Shown here one piece after another: positions 47,501 through 58,797 of a DNA stretch of 64,000 nucleotides. The notes beneath the pieces are model-generated. The model was not told the origin of the DNA, ran no database searches, and was given only the letters and a program-made list of their open reading frames with translations. Every line of letters begins with the position of its first letter. The first letter of the stretch is position 1. The stretch is taken from the NCBI GenBank assembly GCA_032433765.1, contig JAVIAB010000159.1, positions 620,001-684,000 on the forward strand, in the 5' to 3' direction. The position numbers were made by a program, and so were the translations under genes. The stretch comes from Megaustenia siamemsis (taxonomy: Eukaryota > Mollusca > Gastropoda > Stylommatophora > Ariophantidae).

Positions 47501-50053
47501 AGGTTTCACTGTCCAACTACCAGGTTGTCTCAGGTTTCACTGTCCTACTACCAGGTTTCACTGTCCTACTACCAGGTTGTCTCAGGTTTCACTGTCCTAC
47601 TACCAGGTTTCACTGTCCTACTACCAGGTTGTCTCAGGTTTCACTGTCCAACTACCAGGTTTCACTGTCCTACTACCAGGGTGTCTCAGGTTTCACTGTC
47701 CTACTACCAGGTTTCACTGTCCTACTACCAGGTTGTCTCAGGTTTCACTGTCCTACTACCAGGTTTCACTGTCCTACTACCAGGTTGTCTCAGGTTTCAC
47801 TGTCCTACTACCAGGTTGTCTCAGGTTTCACTGTCCTACTACCAGGTTGTCTCAGGTTTCACTGTCCAACTACCAGGTTTCACTGTCCTACTACCAGGTT
47901 GTCTCAGGTTTCACTGTCCAACTACCAGGTTGTCTCAGGTTTCACTGTCCTACTACCAGGTTGTCTCAGGTTTCACTGTCCTACTACCAGGTTGTCTCAG
48001 GTTTCACTGTCCAACTACCAGGTTTCACTGTCCTACTACCAGGTGTCTCAGGTTTCACTGTCCTACTACCAGGTTGTCTCAGGTTTCACTGTCCTACTAC
48101 CAGGTTGTCCAGGTTTCACTGTCCTACTACCAGGTTGTCTCAGGTTTCACTGTCCAACTACCAGGGTTGTCTCAGGTTCACTGTCCTACTACCAGGTTTC
48201 ACTGTCCAACTACCAAGGTTGTCTCAGGTTTCACTGTCCTACTACCAGGTTTCACTGTCCTACTACCAGGTTGTCTCAGGTTTCACTGTCAAACTACCAG
48301 TTTTCACTGTCCTACTACCAGGTTGTCTCAGGTTTCACTGTCCAACTACCAGGTTTCACTGTCCAACTACCAGGTTTCACTGTCCTACTACCAGGTTGTC
48401 CCAGGTTTCACTGTCCTACTACCAGGGTGTCTCAGGTTTCACTGTCCAACTACCAGGTTGTCTCAGGTTTCACTGTCCTACTACCAGGTTTCACTGTCCT
48501 ACTACAGGTTTCACTGTCCTACTACCAGGTTGTCTCAGGTTTCACTGTCCTACTACCAGGTTTCACTGTCCAACTACCAGGTTGTCTCAGGTTTCACTGT
48601 CCAACTACCAGGTTTCACTGTCCAACTACCAGGTTGTCTCAGGTTTCACTGTCCAACTACCAGGTTGTCTCAGGTTTCACTGTCCAACTACCAGGTTGTC
48701 TCAGGTTTCACTGTCCTACTACCAGGTTGTCTCAGGTTTCACTGTCCTACTACCAGGTTGTCTCAGGTTTCACTGTCCTACTACCAGGTTGTCTCAGGTT
48801 TCACTGTCCAACTACCAGGTTTCACTGTCCAACTACCAGGTTTCACTGTCCAACTACCAGGTTGTCTCAGGTTTCACTGTCCTACTACCAGGTTTCACTG
48901 TCCTACTACCAGGTTTCACTGTCCAACTACCAGGTTTCACTGTCCTACTACCAGGGTGTCTCAGGTTTCACTGTCAACTACCAGGTTGTCTCAGGTTTCA
49001 CTGTCCAACTACCAGGTTTCAATGTTCATTACTACCAGGTTTCACTGTCTACTACCAGGTTGTCTCAGGTTTCACTGTCCTACTACCAGGGTGTCTCAGG
49101 TTTCACTGTCCTACTACCAGGGTGTCTCAGGTTTCACTGTCCTACTACCAGGTTTCACTGTCCTACTACCAGGTTGTCTCAGGTTTCACTGTCCTACTAC
49201 CAGGTTGTCCCAGGTTCACTGTCCAACTACCAGGTTTCACTGTCCTACTACCAGGTGTCTCAGGTTTCACTGTCCAACTACCAGGTTTCACTGTCCAACT
49301 ACCAGGTTTCACTGTCTACTACCAGGTTTCACTGTCCTACTACCAGGTTTCACTGTCCAACTACAGGTCACTGTCCTACCAGGTTTCACTGTCCTACTAC
49401 CAGGTTGTCTCAGGTTTCACTGTCCTACTACCAGGTTTCACTGTCCTACTACCAGGTTGTCTCAGGTTTCACTGTCTAACTACCAGGTTGTCTCAGGTTT
49501 CACTGTCCTACTACCAGGTGTCCCAGGTTTCACTGTCCTACTACCAGGTTGTCTCAGGTTTCACTGTCCAACTACCAGGTTTCACTGTCCTACTACCAGG
49601 GTGTCTCAGGTTTCACTGTCCTACTACCAGGTGTCTCAGGTTTCACTGTCCAACTACCAGGTTGTCTCAGGTTTCACTGTCCAACTACCAGGTTTCACTG
49701 TCCTACTACCAGGTTGTCTCAGGTTTCACTGTCCAACTACCAGGTTTCACTGTCCTACTACCAGGTTGTCTCAGGTTTCACTGTCCAACTACCAGGTTTC
49801 ACTGTCCTACTACCAGGTTGTCTCAGGTTTCACTGTCCAACTACCAGTTTCACTGTCCAACTACCAGGTTTCACTGTCCTACTACCAGGTTGTCCCAGGT
49901 TTCACTGTCCTACTACCAGGGTTGTCTCAGGTTTCACTGTCCAACTACCAGGTTGTCTCAGGTTTCACTGTCCTACTACCAGGTTTCACTGTTCCTACTA
50001 CCAGGTTTCACTGTCCTACTACCAGGTTGTCTCAGGTTTCACTGTCCTACTAC
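32565..50053. repeat. 17.5-kb bimodular 21/31-bp satellite
   Basis: Built from module A (21 bp: GTTTCACTGTCC, then T or A, then ACTACCAG) and an optional module B (10 bp: GTTGTCTCAG, with GTTGTCCCAG, GGGTGTCTCAG and 9-bp GTGTCTCAG variants). Every B is followed by an A, so steps are 21 or 31 bp. I estimate several hundred modules. The + strand of both modules contains no TAA, TAG or TGA in any register. All three + frames therefore stay open for kilobases until an indel or unit variant breaks them. Private variants repeat about 4.4 kb apart, showing higher-order structure. The left 2 kb is richer in the TCCCAG form. The right end is not assembled. Confidence 0.97.
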
Positions 50054-50153
50054 NNNNNNNNNNNNNNNNNNNNNNNNNNNNNNNNNNNNNNNNNNNNNNN
50101 NNNNNNNNNNNNNNNNNNNNNNNNNNNNNNNNNNNNNNNNNNNNNNNNNNNNN
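50054..50153. other. 100-N assembly gap
   Basis: Exactly 100 undetermined bases, the conventional placeholder for a scaffold gap of unknown size. It truncates the giant satellite on its right and a reverse-transcriptase element on its left. Confidence 0.98.
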
Positions 50154-50181
50154 CTCTGTAATGGCAAAGAGACTCACCTCG

Positions 50182-51710
50182 TTACCTCGTGGAGAACGGG
50201 TACATAGATACTGCCATACAGAAGGGAGGAGTCCCTGTGTCCCGGATGCTTGGAGCACGCGACAATGATATGGGACGTGATACAGAGAGCAAAAACGAGA
50301 AGCTAGATCTAGACGTCATATGGCTAGATCTTGCAAACGCATATGGATCAGTCCCACATCAGATGATTTGGCAGCTCTCCGAATGTACATGTACCCCAGA
50401 GTGTGACCGCCGTGCTCAGACTGTATTTTACCGGCTTCACTGTGCGTTTCTCCACACAGGAATACATGACCGACTGGATAGAATTGCAAGTCGGCATTGC
50501 GATGGGATGTACAATTTGCCCATACTCTTCGTGATGTCGATGCAGATAATATAAGAGCAGCAGAAGGAGTTGGAAAACGACCAGACTTGGGAGGTGGATA
50601 CCACATGCCACCACTTAGAGAATTTATGGATGACACCACCGTCCTAGCATCAGAAGAGAGCCACGCCCGCAGGATGCTTGAACGCCTGGACGAACTCATC
50701 GTATGGTGCCGGATGAGCTTCAAACAAAGAAGTCACGAAGCCTATCCATCAGACGAGGGAAGACCAAGCAAGTTACATTCAATGTGGCGAAACAGAGGAT
50801 TCCAAACCGTCTGCGAGGAGCCAATAAAGAGCCTTGGCAGAGTGTATGACGCTCATTGAAAGACACGAAAGCAGTCCAGAGAGTAAGAGAGATGACAGAG
50901 CAAGGGCTACATAGCATCGACCGGAGTAGACTTTTAGGAAAGTTTAAGATCTGGTGCCTCCAGTTTATGTTGATACCCAAACTGCTATGGCCTCTTCTGG
51001 TATATGAGATCAGCTCAAGTATGGTGGAAGCGATGGAGAGCAAGATTAGCAAGTTACACGCGGAAATGACTGGAGTACCACCGGGACTGACGGATGTGCG
51101 CTGTACTGTAAGAAAGCCAAGCTGGTCCTTCCGTTCAAGTCAGTCCTAGAGGAATATAAAGCCGGCAAGGCCAGACTGGCAGTTATGCTGCAAAGCTCGT
51201 CAGACGAAACTGTCCGAACAGTGGAACCCACAGTGAAGACCGGTCGGAAGTGGCAGGCGTGTACGGCAGTACGCGAAGCACGTGAGAGTCTCCAGCTAAA
51301 GGAAGTAATGGGCTACACGCAGACCAACAGGCGTGGATTGGTCACGGAGACATCCAATGGTAGTCAAAGGCATCAAATAGACAAGGAAGGGACATGGTAG
51401 TAAGGGAGATCAGAGATCGAGGAGAACAAGCGTGTACAAAAGCAGCACAACAAGTGCAGCAAGGCCAATGGACCACATGGGAGATGGCTTTGCAAGAGGA
51501 CACTAACATGGAATGACATGTGGGCGTATGGCACCGCTGCGGCTCAGCTACATAATCAGATCTATGTATGACCTTCTACCATCAGCCTGCAACCTTGTAA
51601 AGTGGGGGAAGACAGATGACAATCGATGTCCTCTTTGCGGAGGAAGACAGACGATGGAACATGTTCTTTCCTCATGCAGGACAGCACTAGGTCAAGGGCG
51701 GTACACATGG
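50182..51710 (+). pseudogene. Reverse transcriptase of the decayed element
   Basis: RT homology is scattered over all three + frames. LVENGYIDTAIQKGG is at 50183 and DVIWLDLANAYGSVPHQMIW (motif A) near 50313. ELQVGIAMGCTI follows near 50485. A LGGGYHMPPLREFMDDTTVLAS block with FMDD in place of the YADD box is near 50590. KFKIWCLQFMLIPKLLWPLL is near 50940, and RKAKLVLPFKSVLEEYKAGK near 51110. The last part (51513-51710, MAPLRLSYIIRSMYDLLPS) includes a Cys/His motif, RCPLCGGRQTMEHVLSSC, near 51630. FMDD appears normal for this family rather than a lesion. At least five frame breaks are visible. Confidence 0.8.
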
Positions 51711-52264
51711 CGACACAACAGAGTGCTGCATGAACTGGCTGCCACCGTGGATGGGGCGACACAAACAAGTGCTGCATGAACTGGCTGCCACCGTGGATGG
51801 GGCGACACAACAGAGTGCTGCATGAACTGGCTGCCACCGTGGATGGGGCGACACAACAGAGTGCTGCATGAACTGGCTGCCACCGTGGATGGGGCGACAC
51901 AACAGAGTGCTGCATGAACTGGCTGCCACCGTGGATGAGGCGACACAACAGAATGCTGCATGAACTGGCTGCCACCGTTGATGGGGCGACACAACAGAGT
52001 GCTGCATGAACTGGCTGTCACCGTGGATGGGGCGACACAACAGAGTGCTGCATGAACTGGCTGCCACCGTGGATGGGGCGACACAAACAGAGTGCTGCAT
52101 GAACTGGCTGCCATCGTGGATGGGGCGGACACAACAGAGTGCTGCATGAACTGGCTGCCACCGTGGATGGGGCGACACAACAGAGTGCTGCATGAACTGG
52201 CTGCCACCGTGGATGGGGCAACACAACAGAGTGCTGCATGAACTGGCTGCCACCGTGGATGGGC
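51711..52264. repeat. 46-bp minisatellite born inside RT coding sequence
   Basis: Twelve units of 46 bp: CGACACAACAGAGTGCTGCA, then TGAACTGGCTGCCACCG, then TGGATGGGG. The first unit is the element's own coding text (TWRHNRVLHELAATVDG), so the array arose by amplification of 46 bp of the element after insertion. 46 is not a multiple of 3, so each unit shifts the + frame. Minus-strand frames of up to 230 codons across it are only translated repeat. Confidence 0.93.
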
Positions 52265-52794
52265 GCGGCGGATGAGGCCAACAATAAAGTTCGACCAGCT
52301 ACGACTAACACCTACTTTTTGAGAGCGGGACAGCCTGCACGCCCCAAGCAGAACCACTGGAACGACTTCACTATCCTGGGACATAGCTAACGATTGGGAG
52401 ATGGCAGTTGACCTCCAGGGCGAGGGAAGTACCCAGAGTGCATTAAGAGATCTAAAATGCGTCCAGACATTGCACTCTACACGTCAAATATGACCCATGT
52501 CATTTAATAGAGCTCACAGTGCCATTTGAATCCAGGATAGAGGAACAACATATATTCAAACTATCTAAATACAAGGATCTCGCCACCGAGCTGAGAAAGC
52601 AGGGAGTACAGAGTAGAGTGTTTTCGGTGGTGGTTAGTGCCAGAGGACTCACAACCCCATCCCTCTACGACCTCTTAAAAATGCTAGGAATTAAGGGAGG
52701 GATGCGGTCAAGAACAATGAAGACTATTGCTGAGTCAGCAGAAAGAGCGTCGTGCTGGCTGTGGCAGAGTCGAGACAGACCAACAGTTAAATAA
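52265..52794 (+). pseudogene. C-terminus of the decayed RT element
   Basis: Coding text resumes after the minisatellite: EANNKVRPATTNTYFLRAGQ, then a frameshifted WEMAVDLQGEG stretch. The frame at 52519-52794 ends RVFSVVVSARGLTTPSLYDL ... ERASCWLWQSRDRP before a TAA. In this family the C-terminal part follows the Cys/His box without interruption, which supports the minisatellite being a later expansion. Its biochemical role is unknown to me. Confidence 0.72.
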
Positions 52795-53510
52795 TATTAT
52801 GTCCAGACCAGACGGATCGGGTGACTATTTTACACCTTGACCACTTATTGCTCCCACATAAGTCAACAGAGTAGGAGAATTGAAGTAGGGCCGAGACGAA
52901 GCGATAAGAAGTTACATAATCGACCGGAGGTGAGCATCAGACCATATGCTGGGGGCAACTACCATACAAACAACAGTCCTAAACAACAAGAAGACCAGAC
53001 AACTAGGCATCAATCTTAACCAGCGGATGCCGATTCCCACGAAAGTCAGACACTGACGGGGTCGTTGCATCAGTAGCCAAGTTATTTCAACTGGAAAGCG
53101 CAGTAACGCGCTAGGTTAAACCAAGACAGGTAAGATATCTATTCTCGAGCGCGTTGCCTATTAAATGCAACTATTTTGTGCCGAACATGAAATGTAAGCC
53201 TTAGCTTAGATAATCTATTTTCGAGTGTTTTGTGTATTAAGTGGTAGTTATTTTGTGCCGAACATAAGCTTAGTTTAGGTAAGCTATTTAGAAAGTTTGT
53301 GTATTACGTTTAGTTAGTTTGTGCCGAACATACGGTGTAAGCCTTAGAGGCAATGCGGCAGGAGGTCGACGCCTGGAAGTCATTCCCAGGTGGGCCCACC
53401 TCCCCTAGAGTGTCAAGAGGCTAAAGGGCCGAAACACTTGCTCGACGGGGGTCTGCTTCTGATGATCAGATTGCCTCCTGCTGCGAAGCTCTGTACAAAG
53501 AGTTTCCTAC

Positions 53511-53750
53511 TACTAATGTAGCGTGTTCATAAAAGAAATGTCACCAAACATAATAATGTAATAAATGTAGTGTGTTCATAAAAGAAATGTCACCAACACA
53601 ATACATGTTGACCAACATTTCAAGTTGAGACAACTCTACAAAAGGTAAAGGCACAAGCCTTGAATCAGTGTCTTAGCATGTGGGTTTTTTTACCCATATG
53701 TGCTCAGCTACTGTCAAAAAGTGTTTCGGTGAATCCTGTCTAGTGTCACA
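53511..53750. other. Short duplication and unique sequence
   Basis: AATGTAGCGTGTTCATAAAA and GAAATGTCACCA at 53515 recur 49 bp later with one change, a two-copy tandem duplication. The rest is unique sequence without signal. Confidence 0.6.
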
Positions 53751-54095
53751 TCAAGCATCATAACTCACGAGCGAAGCACCATTCCTCACCTTCCCAGAGT
53801 ATGCACCATGGTACCCATTTCTGTCAACTGCAGGGATATCTTTTCTTTCCAAGCAAGGGTACAATACTCCTGTGGGAACCACACACGGTTTGTCTAAACA
53901 GTAGTTGTCTGTACATCTTCTTTCTCTAAGTGGGGTAGTTTGGAGTTCTTCAAACACCCAGGTAGTCATGCCTTCTTTAACAGAAATGACAAGTTTGATG
54001 GTAGATCTTCCCAGCCCTTTGTTGATGAACTGTGTAGTCAAAGAGGGATGCGTCCTTGCCCTAATCTGAATATTTCTCATTGTCCTTCTACACAA
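53751..54095 (-). CDS. Unrecognised open frame running into the 82-bp array
   Basis: A 114-codon minus-strand frame. Its first ~25 residues are translated 82-bp repeat (MRNIQIRARTHPSLTTQF). The remaining ~88 residues are unique and cysteine-bearing (RCTDNYCLDKPCVV, VLYPCLERKDIPAVDRNGYH). I recognise no family. It may be a gene fragment captured at the array edge or a chance frame. There is no start independent of the repeat and no clear splice site. Confidence 0.22.
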   Translation of the reverse strand: MCRRTMRNIQIRARTHPSLTTQFINKGLGRSTIKLVISVKEGMTTWVFEELQTTPLRERRCTDNYCLDKPCVVPTGVLYPCLERKDIPAVDRNGYHGAYSGKVRNGASLVSYDA

Positions 54096-56464
54096 TGATG
54101 CATTTGTTGAACTGTGTAGTCAAAGAGGGATGCGTCCTTGCCCTAATCTGAATATTTCTCATTGTCCTTCTACACAATGATGCATTTGTTGAACTGTGTA
54201 GTCAAAGAGGGATGCATCCTTGCCCTAATCTGATATATTCTTATTGTCCTTCTACACAATGATGCATGTGTGAACTGTGTAGTCAAAGAGGGATGCGTCC
54301 TGCCCTAATCTGAATATTTCTCATTGTCCTTCTACACAATGATGCATTTGTTGAACTGTGTAGTCAAAGAGGGATGCGTCCTTGCCCTAATCTGAATATT
54401 TCTCATTGTCCTTGTACACAATGATGCATTGTTGAACTGTGTAGTCAAAGAGGGATGCGTGCCTTGCCCTAATCTGAATATTTCTCATTGTCCTTCTACA
54501 CAATGATGCATTTGTTGAACTGTGTAGTCAAAGAGGGATGCGTCCTTGCCCTAATCTGAATATTTCTCATTGTCCTTGTACACAATGATGCATTTGTTGA
54601 ACTGTGTAGTCAAAGAGGGATGCGTCCTTGCCCTAATCTGAATATTTCTCATTGTCTTGTACACAATGATGCATTTGTTGAACTGTGTAGTCAAAGAGGG
54701 ATGCGTCCTTGCCCTAATCTGAATATTTCTCATTGTCCTTCTACACAATGATGCATTTGTTGAACTGTGTAGTCAAAGAGGGATGCATCCTTGCCCTAAT
54801 CTGAATATTTCTCATTGTCCTTCTACACAATGATGCATTGTTGAACTGTGTAGTCAAAGAGGGATGCGTCCTTGCCCTAATCTGAATATTTCTCATTGTC
54901 CTTCTACACAATGATGCATTTGTTGAACTGTGTAGTCAAAGAGGGATGCATCCTTGCCCTAATCTGAATATTTCTCATTGTCCTTCTACACAATGATGCA
55001 TTTGTTGAACTGTGTAGTCAAAGAGGGATGCATCCTTGCCCTAATCTGAATATTTCTCATTGTCCTTCTACACAATGATGCATTTGTTGAACTGTGTAGT
55101 CAAAGAGGGATGCGTCCTTGCCCTAATCTGAATATTTCTCATTGTCCTTCTACACAATGATGCATTTGTTGAACTGTGTAGTCAAAGAGGGATGCGTCCT
55201 TGCCCTAATCTGAATATTTCTCATTGTCCTTCTACACAATGATGCATTTGTTGAACTGTGTAGTCAAAGAGGGATGCGTCCTTGCCCTAATCTGAATATT
55301 CTCATTGTCCTTGTACACAATGATGCATTTGTTGAACTGTGTAGTCAAAGAGTGATGCGTCCTTGCCCTAATCTGAATATTTCTCATTGTCCTTCTACAC
55401 AATGATGCATTTGTTGAACTGTGTAGTCAAAGAGGGATGCGTCCTTGCCCTAATCTGAATATTTCTCATTGTCCTTTACACAATGATGCATTTGTTGAAC
55501 TGTGTAGTCAAAAGAGGGATGCGTCCTTGCCCTAATCTGAATATTTCTCATTGTCCATCTACACAATGATGCATTTGTTGAACTGTGTAGTCTAAGTGGG
55601 ATGCGTCCTTGCCCTATTCCTAATATTTCTCATTGTCCTTCTACACAATGATGCATTTGTTGAACTGTGTAGTCAAAGAGTGATGCGTCCTTGCCCTAAT
55701 CTGGATATTTCTCATTGTCCTTCTACACAATGATGCATTTGTTGAACTGTGTAGTCAAAGAGGATGCGTCCTTGCCTAATCTGAATATTTCTCATTGTCC
55801 TTGTACACAATGATGCATTTGTTGAACTGTGTAGTTAAAGAGGGATGCGTCCTTGCCCTAATCTGGATATTTCTCATTGTCCTGTACACAATGATGCATT
55901 TGTTGAACTGTGTAGTCAAAGAGGGATGTGTCCTTGCCCTAATCTGAATATTTCTCATTGTCCATCTACACAATGATGCATTTGTTGAACTGTGTAGTCA
56001 AAGAGGGATGCGTCCTTGCCTAATCTGAATATTTCTCATTGTCCTTGTACACAATGATGCATTTGTTGAACTGTGTAGTCAAAGAGGGATGCGTCCTTGC
56101 CCTAATCTGAATATTTCTCATTGTCCATCTACACAATGATGCATTTGTTGAACTGTGTAGTCAAAGAGGGATGCGTCCTTGCCCTAATCTGGATATTCTC
56201 ATTGTCCTTGTACACAATGATGCATTTGTTGAACTATGTAGTCAAAGAGGGATGCGTCCTTGCCTAATCTGAATATTTCTCATTGTCCTTGTACACAATG
56301 ATGCATTTGTTGAACTGTGTAGTCAAAGAGGGATGCGTCCTTGCCCTAATCTGAATATTTCTCATTGTCCTTCTACACAATGATGCATTTGTTGAACTGT
56401 GTAGTCAAAGAGGGATGCGTCCTTGCCCTAATCTGGATATTTCTCATTGTCCTTCTACACAATG
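54020..56464. repeat. 82-bp tandem array
   Basis: About thirty units of 82 bp with landmarks TGATGCATTTGTTGAACTGT, GTAGTCAAAGAGGGATGCG and TATTTCTCATTGTCCTTCTAC. Single-base indels are frequent, and CTTCTAC, CTTGTAC and CATCTAC variants are intermixed. The left unit borders an unrecognised open frame; the right end borders a LINE remnant at 56465. Confidence 0.96.
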
Positions 56465-57520
56465 CATTTGAAACCATCTCTGGTGGACATCTTTACCATA
56501 ACAAGATCTAACAGTTCCTTATTTAATCTAGCGTGTCTGAGGTCCAAATTTAAAATAACTGAGACCCTAATCAAGGAGCTTCTATTCACTGATGATGCAG
56601 CACTGGCTTCTCATGATGAGTCTGTCCTGCAGTCAATGAATGACAATTTAGCTAGACTAGATCATGTGATTTATTCTCCTTTCCAATGAATATCCATAAG
56701 ACTGCAGTGCTTCAACAAGGTGTAGCCAGTCACACAGCTATATCATTAGATAACACATCCCTTGAATCTGTGAGAAAGTTCACCTACCTCAGTTCTATTG
56801 TTACAACCACTGTTTCCCTTGAAGAAGAAATAAATTCCAGAATTGGAAAGGGGACTTCTGCATTTGGTAAACTTAAAGATAGAGCATAGGCCAACACCAA
56901 ATTCACATTCAGGATTAGGATTCAATTTTCCAAAGTTGTGTGCTTAGTACTCTTCTATAAAGATCATAAATTTGGACTACCTAGGCAGGGCAGGAGAAAA
57001 GGTTAAACAGCTTTCATATGTGTTTCCTTCACAAGATTATGAACATAAATTGGCAGGACAAAGTAACCAACTCTAATGTCTTACAATGAGCCAGACTCCC
57101 ATCCATCATGGCAACACTTAAGTGTCATTGTCTAAGATGGCTGGGTCATGTAAGAAGAATGACAAACAATCATATTCCCAAACAAATATTGTATGGCGAA
57201 TTTAGGGACGGAAAGAGAACAAAGGGCAGACCATTGCTGAGTTATAAGGATGTTTGCAGGGCTTCTTTGAAGGAATTCTCTATCAGTGAAAGAAACTGGG
57301 AATCTCCGGCTGTAGATCATAGCACATGGAGAACAAAAATAAAATAAAATGACACAGCAACTTTCGCAGCAGTTCTGATTTCTAATTCAGAGGACAAAAG
57401 AAACAGGAGAAAGGAGATAAGGCCAGGCACCACGAATACATCTTGTTCCTTCCGTGGACAAATTTGTCTAATATTGGCAGATTCAGCCATGAGAGAAATT
57501 GTTCAACAAAGCAGCATCCA
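56465..57520 (+). mobile_element. Decayed LINE, RT 3' half
   Basis: Starts immediately after the 82-bp array. LLFTDDAALASHDESVLQSM (56577; FTDD in place of the FADD box) is followed by FTYLSSIVTTTVSLEEEINS and a frameshifted middle. Next comes CHCLRWLGHVRRMTNNHIPK with KRTKGRPLLSYKDVCRASLK (57123-57270). A degraded NIGRFSHERNC near 57475 is the terminal Cys/His text of this LINE family. Several frame breaks; inactive. Confidence 0.82.
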
Positions 57521-57735
57521 GCATAAGACACTCATATTTGACCAAAATATTAACTAATCATGGTTGCTTGCTACCAACGTCTGTCAAGATGCTAAAGGCC
57601 ATATGTGTTCAATATCCCTTTTGCTCTTTAACGTGCACTGTCATTATTACTTCTGACTGCTAGGCTACTTCTTCTATTTAACTTGCCATGTCAGGATGTA
57701 TAATGAACTCTACTAATCTTTATATCTTTTTAAAT
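57521..57735. other. Unique spacer
   Basis: Short AT-rich sequence between the LINE remnant and the 41-bp array, no feature seen. Confidence 0.45.
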
Positions 57736-58566
57736 TGTCTGATATCTGTTGTTACTGTTTGCACTTTCCACTCATTAGTCTGATATCTGTTGTTATTGTT
57801 TGCACTTTCCACTCATTAGTCTGATATCTGTTGTTACTGTTTGTGCTTACCACTCATTAGTCTGATATCTGATGTTACTGTTTGCACTTACCACTCATTA
57901 GTCTGATATCTGTTGTTACTGTTTGCACTTTACACTCATTATTCTGATATCTGTTGTTACTGTTTGCACTTTACACTCATTAGTCTGATATCTGTTGTTA
58001 CTGTTTGCACTTACCACTCATTAGTCTGATATCTGTTGTTACTGTTTGCACTTACCACTCAATAGTCTGATATCTGTTGTTACTGTTTGCACTTTACACT
58101 CATTAGTCTGATATCTGTTGTTACTGTTTGCACTTACCACTCATTAGTCTGATATCTGTTGTTACTGTTTGCACTTACCACTCATTAGTCTGATATCTGT
58201 TGTTACTGTTTGCACTTACCACTCATTAGTCTGTTATCTGTTGTTACTGTTTGCACTTTACACTCATTAGTCTGATATCTGTTGTTACTGTTTGCACTTT
58301 ACACTCATTAGTCTGATATCTGTTGTTACTGTTTGCACTTTACACTCATTAGTCTGATATCTGTTGTTACTGTTTGCACTTACAACTCATTAGTCTGATA
58401 TCTGTTGTTACTGTTTGCACTTTACACTCATTAGTCTGATATCTGTTGTTACTGTTTGCACTTTAGACTCATTAGTCTGATATCTGATGTTACTGTTTGC
58501 ACTTTACACTCATTAGTCTGATATCTGATGTTACTGTTTGCACTTTACACTCATTAGTCTGATATC
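57736..58566. repeat. 41-bp tandem array
   Basis: About twenty units of 41 bp (TTAGTCTGATATCTGTTGTT ACTGTTTGCACTTACCACTCA) with TTTACACT and TTACCACT variants. It lies about 230 bp upstream of a zinc-finger gene exon. Confidence 0.95.
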
Positions 58567-58797
58567 TGCTATTTCTACTATGTTTTTTACTATCTATCAA
58601 AAACTATACTTCCTATCTTTGGATATCACATGTTTTTGTCATCATTTATTTTGCAGTTCTGTCTTTTGATCCCTCAACATTGCTTGGTCCTTTATCATTG
58701 ATGTCTGATTTACCTACCTGTATATGTTTATGTGCTCCCATAATTCTATTTTATTTTACTTGTGATGTGTTCTAAATGTACAAAATAATATTTCCAG

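Larger units (their letters stand above)
50154..53510 (+). mobile_element. Decayed RT element with internal minisatellite
   Basis: A non-LTR-type RT element whose 5' end is lost in the gap. Coding text runs to 52794, interrupted by a 46-bp minisatellite at 51711-52264. About 700 bp of apparent 3' UTR follows, including a GC-richer segment at 53345-53480 (GGAGGTCGACGCCTGGAAG). I recognise the RT as a family seen in molluscs, corals and amphioxus, with DVIWLDLANAYGSVPH and VGIAMGCT motifs and no AP endonuclease visible here. Multiple frameshifts and stops inactivate it. The right boundary is approximate and no target duplication was identified. Confidence 0.8.

Noticed and set aside
32548..50207. 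Open frames of 4683, 5862 and 5106 codons as giant repetitive proteins
   Set aside because: All three + frames are open at once because the satellite modules contain no stop trinucleotides. No unique N-terminus, splice signals or codon bias is seen, and one frame runs through the N gap.
51562..52384. Minus-strand frames of 137-230 codons
   Set aside because: They are translations of the 46-bp minisatellite in shifting frames; the + strand reading as RT coding explains the source sequence.
53400..53480. Possible hammerhead (GAAAC ... GTC ... CTGATGA)
   Set aside because: The blocks occur in a permuted order that would need stems which do not pair (the T and C closing stem II, and no stem III complement).
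54551..55973. Minus-strand 65-codon frames with MRNIQIRARTHPSLTTQF
   Set aside because: Pure translation of the 82-bp repeat, recurring wherever indels keep the frame open.
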